Virus record (IMG/VR): IMGVR_UViG_3300044641_001005
Coordinates: 1 to 20,383 of that record
Reading direction: 5' to 3' (one strand)
Length of the DNA stretch: 20,383 bases
From: a virus
The notes under the pieces were generated by a model, which saw only the letters and a program-made list of their open reading frames with translations, was not told where the DNA came from and searched no databases. Shown in pieces: positions 15,102 through 20,383 of this stretch (its first letter is position 1; each line of letters opens with the position of its first letter). A program made the position numbers and the translations under genes.

Positions 15102-15617
15102 ATGACAAACAATGTAGGAGTAAACGCAACTCCACCTACCCCATCTGGAAAACCATCAGTATCTTCTTCTATTTTTTCTTATGTAAAGACTGCAACAAAG
15201 GATATTATACTCTTCGACGATGGGGCTGTTCCAGTTGACCTAATGGCTGACTTGATATTTGAAGACATAGGTGGTCAAGAATTAATTAGCATTGCAAGAC
15301 GTGATACGGTTAATGGTCAAAAAATTACATATCAACCAATTAAAAACCTTTCATCTATAGAACAACAGTATAACCCTAATAATATTATTAGTCTTCAGTC
15401 AACTTCAGATAAATACTTTGCTAATTTCCCGATAAAACTTGATGACAAGATTCCTCAAAATGGTGGCGGTACAGGAGGAGACTATGTATATATAGATTCA
15501 GTCACGGGAAATCTTATAGTAGAGGCGGTAAACCTTGAGACAGATGAACAGATAGAAATTCAAATAGCCAGAAGTGGTACAATATATGAGACAGATTTTA
15601 ATGAGGGAGTATCTTGA
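15102..15617 (+). CDS. Unrecognised baseplate-associated protein
   Basis: This protein has 171 residues. I prefer ATG 15102, with GAGG (15092-15095) 6 nt upstream just past the hub stop, over an in-frame GTG at 15090 that would overlap the hub gene. A Pro/Ser-rich N-terminus (TPPTPSGKPSVSSSIFSYV) leads into a folded part (DIILFDDGAVPVDLMADLIFED, then IARRDTVNGQ and YQPIKNLSSI), a Gly-rich linker (GGGTGG) and a short beta-rich tail (YVYIDSVTGNLIVEAVNLET). It has no membrane segment or catalytic motif. Its place between hub and fibre genes, and the four-base TTGA overlap with the next gene, suggest a structural linker in the tail tip. I do not recognise the family. Confidence 0.7.
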   Translation: MTNNVGVNATPPTPSGKPSVSSSIFSYVKTATKDIILFDDGAVPVDLMADLIFEDIGGQELISIARRDTVNGQKITYQPIKNLSSIEQQYNPNNIISLQSTSDKYFANFPIKLDDKIPQNGGGTGGDYVYIDSVTGNLIVEAVNLETDEQIEIQIARSGTIYETDFNEGVS

Positions 15618-16957
15618 TAACTAATACTGGAAAGTCCATTCTTGGCAAATACTTGCTTGGTCAGGCACCTGCCTATGCATCATATATTGCTATTGGTTGT
15701 GGACCTAAGCCTCTTGATACAGCAGATATTCCTGGAGATTATTCTAATAAGAAAAATCTTGATTTTGAAATGCTTCGTGTGCCAATATCTTCTAGAGGTT
15801 TTGTTAGTGAGGGAGGTTTGGACAAGATTGTTTTTACAGCAGAACTACCAGCAGAAGAAAGATATGAAATAACAGAAGTTGGTATTTTTTCTGCAAAGTC
15901 TAATCCATCAGCAGGTGCTTATGATAGCAAGACTGTGTTTTCATTTACTGATGTTGAAAATTGGAACTATCATACCTCAGCGTCATCAACAGCAATAACT
16001 TCTATCTCTACTGCTCTAGACGAAAACGATGACAATGTTATTTCAACAAGCCTAAAGGCCTTTCAAACAAACGCTGATAACCCTATATTCTATAAAACCT
16101 CTAGAGCAGGCAGATACGAAAGATGTAGATTTTTGAATAACGTAATTTTAATACGTGGAAATGATTCAAACTTAACCGTATCTGGTGGTCATTTTGTTAT
16201 TGGTGCTGGATCTAACCATATTCATTACACCAAACCAAGTGCAACTTTTTCTCAAAATTCTCCTACAGATGAGTTGCGACTAGCATTTTCTATTATAAAT
16301 AAAGATGGAGACTCCGTTGCAGTTCCAGACACTGTACGTGTTCTTGTTGACTTTGCTTCAACAGATGCTGGCACTGGAGAATATGCAAGATTTGAGGCAG
16401 AAGTAACAAACGGAACTGGTGCTGGAGAGTATGATTTAACAGAAAATAGATATATCGTAATATCTAAACAATTGCAAGAACTATATACAAGTGCTAATTT
16501 TACTTGGAATGCTGTTACAGTTGCAAAAATATATGTAAGTATTTCTAACGAATACTCTGTTGATCAAAAATCATTAACTAGCGATGTTGCTACGATAAGA
16601 ACAACATCTAATCACGGATTGTCTGTAGGAGATATAGTAAATGTTACTGGGGTTGACTCTACCTTTAATGGTCAGTACACCGTTACTGGAATCCCAACAC
16701 CAACTAAATTTACATATGCAAAAACTGCAACAAATGTTGTAATTACAGACGTTATTCCTAGTGGAATTGTGTCGGTACCAAATCCAAACTATTATGTTGC
16801 ACTTGACTCAATGAGATTAGAAAACATAGGAACAACAAATGTTTTGTATGGTCTTACAGGTTACTCTGTTATACAAAACTTAAACTCAGAATCAATTGTT
16901 AAGGCACCTAACACAAGCAACTATGTAGAGTTTAGATTTTCTATTGGTGTAACATAA
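15614..16957 (+). CDS. Tail fibre / tail-collar-like protein
   Basis: This protein has 447 residues. The start is TTG 15614, overlapping the upstream stop as TTGA, with GAGGGAG (15603-15609) as SD. No ATG fits: the TTG gives the conserved-looking ITNTGKSILGKYLLG. The N-terminal ~100 residues follow the phage tail-collar/fibre N-terminal pattern: YASYIAIGCGP, then L..E..RVPISSRG, VFTAELP and ITEVGIF. The middle is a beta-rich sandwich (VRVLVDFAS, ARFEAEVTNG). Residues about 320-375 hold an NHGLSVGDIVNVTG...FNGQYTVTG...KFTY unit, a small beta module recurring in many phage fibres. The N-terminus would dock on the baseplate and the rest act as shaft or receptor-binding parts. Fibre class is fairly sure; the receptor is unknown. 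Confidence 0.75.
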   Translation: MITNTGKSILGKYLLGQAPAYASYIAIGCGPKPLDTADIPGDYSNKKNLDFEMLRVPISSRGFVSEGGLDKIVFTAELPAEERYEITEVGIFSAKSNPSAGAYDSKTVFSFTDVENWNYHTSASSTAITSISTALDENDDNVISTSLKAFQTNADNPIFYKTSRAGRYERCRFLNNVILIRGNDSNLTVSGGHFVIGAGSNHIHYTKPSATFSQNSPTDELRLAFSIINKDGDSVAVPDTVRVLVDFASTDAGTGEYARFEAEVTNGTGAGEYDLTENRYIVISKQLQELYTSANFTWNAVTVAKIYVSISNEYSVDQKSLTSDVATIRTTSNHGLSVGDIVNVTGVDSTFNGQYTVTGIPTPTKFTYAKTATNVVITDVIPSGIVSVPNPNYYVALDSMRLENIGTTNVLYGLTGYSVIQNLNSESIVKAPNTSNYVEFRFSIGVT

Positions 16958-17457
16958 TGACTGAGATTATAAAAAAGGCAAAAGTATTAAAAGAAAATTT
17001 GCCACCAGTAAGTAGTATTACTGGAGAATATAGCGTAAGATATAGAATCATATCTGAAGATAAAAACAGAGTTTCTTCTTGGTCTTCCGTATATAGTGTT
17101 GATCCAAACTATACCTACGTTCCTGGAAAAATAAATATATCTTCTTCTTCGGGGGTTGTTCGTGTAGCCTGGGATTCTGTAACAATAAAGATTGGAACAA
17201 ATGTTATTCGTCAAGCAAAAGATTATGATATTTTTGTTAAGTGGAGTAAGCCTAATGGCATAGGAGATTTTAATTACGTAGAAAGAATATCAACAAATAG
17301 CACTACTCTTGTTGTTCCAGATACCTTTTTTATTAATGGGGTAGATCAATCCTCTACTCCAAACAGAGTCACTGTTGAGGTATACTTAGTAGGTGAACCA
17401 GTAACTAGGGAGTATACGACATTACGTGTTTATAATCCAGCAATGCATACGGTCTAA
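16957..17457 (+). CDS. Fibronectin type III-like baseplate/fibre protein
   Basis: This protein has 166 residues. The ATG overlaps the upstream stop (TAATG) and no strong SD is visible, so translational coupling is likely. A short Lys-rich helix (MTEIIKKAKVLKEN) precedes beta strands with FN3 character: YSVRYRIISEDKNRVSSWS matches the F-G region of FN3 domains. A second set follows (VRVAWDSVTI, KDYDIFVKWSKPNG, TTLVVPD, RVTVEVYLVG). FN3-like modules in phage tails are thought to assist weak surface binding. No catalytic residues are seen. It lies between two fibre genes and is probably part of the same appendage. Confidence 0.65.
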   Translation: MTEIIKKAKVLKENLPPVSSITGEYSVRYRIISEDKNRVSSWSSVYSVDPNYTYVPGKINISSSSGVVRVAWDSVTIKIGTNVIRQAKDYDIFVKWSKPNGIGDFNYVERISTNSTTLVVPDTFFINGVDQSSTPNRVTVEVYLVGEPVTREYTTLRVYNPAMHTV

Positions 17458-17475
17458 TGATATAATGGAGAGATA
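17458..17475 (+). promoter_or_regulatory. Extended -10-like site and mini-ORF before the 17476 gene
   Basis: TG-A-TATAAT (17458-17466) is a perfect extended -10, but no -35 lies at the usual distance. Initiation 7-10 nt downstream would fall at about 17473-17476, giving a transcript with almost no leader. The same bases hold a mini-ORF, ATG-GAG-AGA-TAA (17465-17476), whose stop overlaps ATG 17476, and GGAGAG (17467-17472) is the SD. AT-rich DNA yields TATAAT by chance, and another copy lies at 17431. Confidence 0.3.
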
Positions 17476-17916
17476 ATGGCAAAAGTACCACTACCCGAAA
17501 GAGGGCAACCAATAGATGTTGCATACATCTATGAACTAACTAAGGCAGTTAATGATTTGTCTGCACAAGTTTCTTCTGCAACATATAAGACTACTACTGT
17601 AGATGCAGGCACAGCGGGTCCTCAGAGTGTAAAAACATCAGAGGCAAAGTTTATTGGTGGGTATGTAGAGGTAGCAAATAATAAGACAGTTACGGCTTCT
17701 TCAGAAGTTCCATTTTCTTTTCCGTATAGTGATTTTAAGTATGCCCCAGTAGTTACAGCAACACCAATAAATAAGGGTGGAACTCCAGCAGGACAAAATG
17801 TTACAGTAACACTAACAAGCGTTACAACAACAAAGGTAGATGGAATTGTAAGATTTAATGCTGCTGGCGATCTTACTGTTGGTGTAAACCTTATTGTTAT
17901 TGGCGTACCAAACTAA
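17476..17916 (+). CDS. Small fibre / virion surface protein
   Basis: This protein has 146 residues. The start is ATG 17476 with SD GGAG 5 nt upstream. The N-terminus PLPERGQPIDVAYIYELTKAVNDL resembles the RGQPxDVxYIYxxxxAVNDLS opening of small structural proteins in other tailed phages and probably forms a trimerisation helix or docking segment. The rest is beta-rich (KFIGGYVEVANNKTV, VPFSFPYSDFKYAPVVTATP, NVTVTLTSVTT, LIVIGVPN), like H-type-lectin or fibre-tip domains that bind sugars. It closes the fibre cluster and is the last evident structural gene before the regulatory and replication genes. Confidence 0.65.
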   Translation: MAKVPLPERGQPIDVAYIYELTKAVNDLSAQVSSATYKTTTVDAGTAGPQSVKTSEAKFIGGYVEVANNKTVTASSEVPFSFPYSDFKYAPVVTATPINKGGTPAGQNVTVTLTSVTTTKVDGIVRFNAAGDLTVGVNLIVIGVPN

Positions 17917-17930
17917 CATTAAGGATGTTA
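17914..17930 (+). promoter_or_regulatory. Hairpin placing the SD in its loop before the TTG-start Zn-ribbon gene
   Basis: TAACAT (17914-17919) and ATGTTA (17925-17930) are perfect 6-bp inverted arms around a 5-nt loop that contains most of the SD AAGGA (17921-17925). The stem includes the upstream stop codon. A mini-ORF, ATG-TTA-AAT-TGA (17925-17936), ends across the TTG start at 17933. The stem is AT-rich and weak, so any regulatory effect is tentative. Confidence 0.25.
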
Positions 17931-17932
17931 AA

Positions 17933-18124
17933 TTGATTTCTTGCCGAAAGTGCAAAGGTAGAATGTTCGTTGATAGACAATATTCTAATATTGATCATAT
18001 AGAGATTTATTGTGTTCGTTGTGGATCAAGAAGATTTTTTCATCCACCAAGTGAAAGCAGGGAAGGCGCATGGATACTTCTAAACGAAAAATCCAGAGCG
18101 AAGCATACAATAACGAACCTGTAA
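17933..18124 (+). CDS. Small zinc-ribbon protein
   Basis: This protein has 63 residues. I choose TTG 17933 because AAGGA (17921-17925) lies 7 nt upstream; a longer reading from TTG 17894 lies inside the previous gene and has no such site. Two CxxC knuckles (C4-C7 and C27-C30, the second as CVRCGSRRF) define a zinc ribbon of the kind found in small transcription- or nucleic-acid-associated proteins. The C-terminus is basic (NEKSRAKHTITNL). Its last 55 bases overlap the start of the HTH gene, so the two are probably co-translated and act together. A role in DNA or RNA-polymerase binding is inferred from the fold only. Confidence 0.75.
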   Translation: MISCRKCKGRMFVDRQYSNIDHIEIYCVRCGSRRFFHPPSESREGAWILLNEKSRAKHTITNL

Positions 18125-18612
18125 TTAAGGGTAAAGTTAAAGTATGGTTTTTAAATGGGGACTTAGTAAAGGTTCATCACTCTTCTAGATCTACTGGCTT
18201 AGTAACTTTGTATAATGTTACAAAAGATAGATTAGAGTCTTGTTTGCTTATTGATTTCAAGAAACATAGGGAAAGAGCCTATAGTGTAGCAGAGACTGCT
18301 GTACTTGTCAATAGGCACAGAAAGTATATTCCAAGTTTAATTAAACGAGGAGTTATTCCGCCACCAATAGGTGCTAGTTTAAATGGAGAAAGATCTTGGC
18401 AAGTTAGAGCATATTACTCTGAGTCACATGTAAAAGAGATACGTGCTATACTTGCAAGTATACATATTGGACAACCAAGAAAAGACAAATTAATAACAAA
18501 TAATATGACTCCTACTAGCCAAGAATTGACACGGCGAATGGGAGACGGTATACTTACATATACGAAGACAGAAGATGGACGATTTATTCCAGTGTGGAGT
18601 GAGTCCATTTAA
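18070..18612 (+). CDS. MerR/excisionase-type helix-turn-helix protein
   Basis: This protein has 180 residues. ATG 18070 has AGGGAAGG (18059-18066) upstream and is nested 55 bases inside the Zn-ribbon gene. The N-terminal part (VKVWFLNGDLVKVHH) is beta-like. Residues about 71-105 (AYSVAETAVLVNRHRKYIPS then LIKRGVIPPP) are a winged HTH of MerR/excisionase type, with the wing at about 106-120 (GERSWQVRAYY) and a following helix (SHVKEIRAILASI). The C-terminal tail (LTRRMGDGILTYTKTEDGRF) is unassigned. Such proteins bind DNA as regulators or recombination directionality factors; no integrase is present here, so a regulator is likelier. The coding end overlaps a consensus promoter (18526-18554) driving the replication module, a natural target. 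The HTH is clear; the target is inferred. Confidence 0.75.
   Translation: MDTSKRKIQSEAYNNEPVIKGKVKVWFLNGDLVKVHHSSRSTGLVTLYNVTKDRLESCLLIDFKKHRERAYSVAETAVLVNRHRKYIPSLIKRGVIPPPIGASLNGERSWQVRAYYSESHVKEIRAILASIHIGQPRKDKLITNNMTPTSQELTRRMGDGILTYTKTEDGRFIPVWSESI
18526..18554 (+). promoter_or_regulatory. Consensus sigma-70-type promoter upstream of the replication module
   Basis: TTGACA (18526-18531) and TATACT (18549-18554) are separated by exactly 17 bp, a near-perfect housekeeping promoter; transcription would start near 18561. It lies in the 3' end of the HTH gene, about 70 bp before ATG 18630. A short inverted repeat, GTATA (18548-18552) / TATAC (18559-18563), overlaps the -10 and could be an operator. 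It would let the replication genes be transcribed independently of the tail operon. Confidence 0.65.
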
Positions 18613-18630
18613 AACGAAATGGGTGGATAA
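18603..18630 (+). promoter_or_regulatory. SD-sequestering hairpin and mini-ORF before the 18630 gene
   Basis: CCATTT (18605-18610) pairs with AAATGG (18617-18622), with two possible G-U pairs beyond, around a 6-nt loop. The arm touches the SD GGGTGGA (18621-18627), and the stem also covers the start of the HTH stop codon. A mini-ORF, ATG-GGT-GGA-TAA (18619-18630), ends across ATG 18630. Ribosomes finishing the HTH gene would open the stem; transcripts from the promoter at 18526 would not have them. Confidence 0.3.
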
Positions 18631-18839
18631 TGGAAAACGATTCAACAAAAGTATCAGTTACTCTGGGCTATACACTTAACCTGGGTAACTTTCAGTCACT
18701 ACGACTTGACCTTGGAGTTGTAGATAGCAAGCGTGATGGTGAGAATACAGATCAGGCTTTTGAGCGTGTGTATAAGTTTGTAGAAGATAAGTTAACAGAT
18801 AAGATTCGTGAAGCACAAGAAGAGGCTTCCGAAGCATAA
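18630..18839 (+). CDS. Small conserved-looking protein, unknown function
   Basis: This protein has 69 residues. ATG 18630 is the first gene after the 18526 promoter, with SD GGGTGGA. The N-terminal half is beta-like (KVSVTLGYTLNLGNFQSLRLDLGV); the C-terminal half is a charged helix (ERVYKFVEDKLTDKIREAQEE). The VTLGxTLNLGNFxSxRxDxGV pattern looks like a conserved fold rather than random coding. It has no cysteine pair, catalytic motif or membrane segment. Its position as first gene of a helicase operon suggests a replication or nucleic-acid accessory role, but I cannot name the family. Confidence 0.7.
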   Translation: MENDSTKVSVTLGYTLNLGNFQSLRLDLGVVDSKRDGENTDQAFERVYKFVEDKLTDKIREAQEEASEA

Positions 18840-19147
18840 TGGCTGATCGCAAAGACCGAATGGCTTTGCTCAGCAGGTTTAACAAGTTTTACCTACAAAG
18901 GTATGAGCAAAAGTCTAATATGAATCTTAACGTGGAGCAGTGGTCTGCTGATGCGCTCATTGAGTCCTATGGCATTAGTGATTGCTATGACATTTTAGAG
19001 TATTACTTTTCTATTGCACAAGAGCCTAGTTGGAATTACTTTGCTTATAATACAGAAAAAATTATAAATGGTAAGAAAGAAACAGAGCAAGACAAAAAAG
19101 ATAGAGCAGAGCGTAGACGAATGGCAAAGGAGTGGTTAAGTGAATAA
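18839..19147 (+). CDS. Small helicase-adjacent protein, unknown function
   Basis: This protein has 102 residues. The ATG overlaps the upstream stop (TAATG), and AGAAGAGG (18818-18825) and GAAG (18831-18834) are only modest SDs, so coupling is likely. It is predicted mostly helical: basic start (DRKDRMALLSRFNKFYLQRY), an aromatic core (ALIESYGISDCYDILEYYF, then WNYFAYN) and a very charged C-terminal helix (KKETEQDKKDRAERRRMAKE). It overlaps the helicase gene by 8 bases. A small helical protein tied to a DnaB-type helicase could be a loader or helicase-binding factor, but no AAA+ or known loader motif is present. The function is therefore left open. Confidence 0.7.
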   Translation: MADRKDRMALLSRFNKFYLQRYEQKSNMNLNVEQWSADALIESYGISDCYDILEYYFSIAQEPSWNYFAYNTEKIINGKKETEQDKKDRAERRRMAKEWLSE

Positions 19148-20363
19148 CACAGAGGCAAAGGTTATTACTGCAGTCTTACAAGATAAACAAATTCACGTAC
19201 TGCTTCAGGGCAATGTTGAGACAATGCTACGAACCCACAATGATATTTGGAACTTTATTCGCTTGTATTCTGAAAACAATCAGGCACTGCCACCAACAGA
19301 TCTAGTAAGAGAAAAATTTAGAGACTTTGAACCAGTGTCTGGTGTTGGGTCTACAAAGCACCACCTTGCAGAACTTCAAACAGAATACCTAAATGATAGT
19401 CTAAAAGATCTTCTTCGCAATGCAGCAGGTGAGGTTCAGACTGGTAACGGGACAGAAGCACTTGAGCACCTTATAACTAAAACCTCAGAACTAAAAAAGA
19501 ACACTGCTGCTATCCGTGACATTGATGCAACAGATCTTGAAGATGCTGTAGCATATTACGAAAGAGTGCAAAAGCAAAATGAATTAGGTGCTGTAGGAAT
19601 TAAGACTGGCCTTCCAGGTTTTGATAACTATCTTCCTGCTGGAATTATGCCAGGGCAACTTGGAGTATTCTTAGCCTATCCAGGTATTGGTAAGTCATGG
19701 ATGGCACTATACTTTGCAGTGCAGGCGTGGAAACAGGGTAAGTCACCAATGATTATCTCGCTTGAAATGTCTGAGACAGAAGTTCGTAACCGTGTATTTG
19801 CAATTATGGGTGAAGGTCTTTGGTCACACCGTAAACTTTCTAACGGTGAAGTTGAAATTGATATGCTTCGTAAATGGCATGCGAATAAGGTAGAGGGTCG
19901 CCCAGAGTTTCACATCATCTCAAATGATTCTGGTGGAGAGGTTACTCCTTCAGTAATCCGTGGAAAGATTGATCAGTATAAGCCTGACTTTGTTGTAGTA
20001 GATTATCTACAACTTATGAGTCCAAACCAAAAGGCTGATAATGAAACGGTAAAGATGAAGAACCTTTCACGAGAACTTAAACTAATGTCTATTAGTGAAG
20101 AAGTGCCTATTATTGCTATCTCATCTGCTACCCCTGACGATGTAAAGGATCTTAGCACTCCTCCAACACTTGGACAAACGGCGTGGTCAAGACAGATTTC
20201 TTATGATGCTGACTGGCTTCTTGCATTGGGTCGTGGAGTTAATAGTGATATTATTGAGTGTGTATTTAGAAAGAACCGTAATGGTTTTATGGGTGACTTC
20301 TTAGTACAGGTAGACTTTGACAAGGGCTACTACAGATATAAGGATTTTGAAGATGGCAAGTAA
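19140..20363 (+). CDS. dnaB-like: DnaB-family replicative helicase
   Basis: This protein has 407 residues. GTG 19140 has AAAGGAG (19126-19132) 7 nt upstream, inside the previous gene. An N-terminal helical part (about 1-150) precedes a RecA-fold motor. Motifs: H1/Walker A AYPGIGKS (K185, S186), equivalent to DnaB ARPxxGKT; H1a IISLEMS (E209); H2/Walker B FVVVDYLQLM (D288); H3 IIAISSATPD; H4 region TLGQTAWSRQISYDADWLLAL; and arginine-finger region KNRNG (378-382). It would form a hexameric 5'-3' helicase at the phage fork, acting with a primase. The length is slightly below cellular DnaB. In H3 the usual glutamine (LSQ) is replaced by serine (S329), an odd change at the sensor position. No intein is present. 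Confidence 0.92.
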   Translation: MNNTEAKVITAVLQDKQIHVLLQGNVETMLRTHNDIWNFIRLYSENNQALPPTDLVREKFRDFEPVSGVGSTKHHLAELQTEYLNDSLKDLLRNAAGEVQTGNGTEALEHLITKTSELKKNTAAIRDIDATDLEDAVAYYERVQKQNELGAVGIKTGLPGFDNYLPAGIMPGQLGVFLAYPGIGKSWMALYFAVQAWKQGKSPMIISLEMSETEVRNRVFAIMGEGLWSHRKLSNGEVEIDMLRKWHANKVEGRPEFHIISNDSGGEVTPSVIRGKIDQYKPDFVVVDYLQLMSPNQKADNETVKMKNLSRELKLMSISEEVPIIAISSATPDDVKDLSTPPTLGQTAWSRQISYDADWLLALGRGVNSDIIECVFRKNRNGFMGDFLVQVDFDKGYYRYKDFEDGK

Positions 20364-20383
20364 TATCTATAGTGAAGAACAGG
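20353..20383 (+). CDS. Start of a further gene, cut by the window edge
   Basis: ATG 20353 opens MASNIYSEEQ and runs to the edge without a stop. AAGGA (20340-20344) lies 8 nt upstream, and the start overlaps the helicase stop by 11 bases, as elsewhere in this operon. Phage primase or recombination genes often follow a DnaB gene, but ten residues do not allow identification. Confidence 0.5.
   Translation, partial: MASNIYSEEQ

Noticed and set aside
17431-17436. A second TATAAT near the end of the 16957 gene
   Set aside because: It has no extended TG or -35 partner; TATAAT strings are frequent by chance in this AT-rich DNA.
17894-17932. Longer N-terminus for the zinc-ribbon protein
   Set aside because: The extra residues come from another frame of the previous gene's end. 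TTG 17933 has an AAGGA at proper spacing and begins just before the first CxxC.

Overview
The window is a block of a tailed-phage (siphovirus-like) genome or prophage. Every gene is on the + strand, packed head to tail with gaps of no more than about 30 bases. It is AT-rich by eye and uses ATG, GTG and TTG starts. No tRNA, rRNA, CRISPR array, integrase or insertion sequence is visible, and no stretch over 300 bases lacks a gene. The host cannot be fixed from the sequence. The architecture would suit a low-GC actinobacterial (for example freshwater) or Firmicutes host, but that is a guess.

Layout. Positions 3-278 hold the 3' end of a tail assembly chaperone-like gene. Positions 311-9940 hold one enormous tape measure protein (3209 aa), almost half the window. 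Then follow a distal-tail-type protein (9940-10575), a 1507-residue baseplate hub/adhesin (10577-15100), and four smaller baseplate/fibre proteins (15102-17916). A zinc-ribbon protein (17933-18124) and a MerR/excisionase-type HTH protein (18070-18612) form the hinge between modules. A consensus sigma-70-type promoter (18526-18554), buried in the end of the HTH gene, precedes the replication module: two small proteins, a DnaB-family helicase (19140-20363) and the first codons of another gene (20353 onward).

How they work together. The chaperone loads the tape measure protein, which sets tail length. The distal-tail and hub proteins close the tip, and the fibres and lectin-like domains bind the cell surface. 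The helicase module replicates the genome. The Zn-ribbon and HTH pair sits where late and replication transcription would be switched, so a regulatory role is plausible but unproven.

The most unusual content is inside the tape measure protein. Three copies of a linker motif (VPAVLTPGEAVI-like, followed by KY...IPGYM) bracket two extra globular domains; a fourth copy lies near the C-terminus. The second domain (about residues 1130-1370) has the ordered signature of a protein-kinase-like fold: a glycine loop, VVVK lysine, helix Glu, hinge, D-x4-N and D-V-G. A LysM domain lies near the C-terminus. This looks like a tape measure protein carrying cargo domains that could be delivered into the host. 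In addition, all four real intergenic gaps hold a 12-nt mini-ORF (ATG, two codons, stop) ending at or just before the next start codon, which suggests systematic termination-reinitiation coupling.
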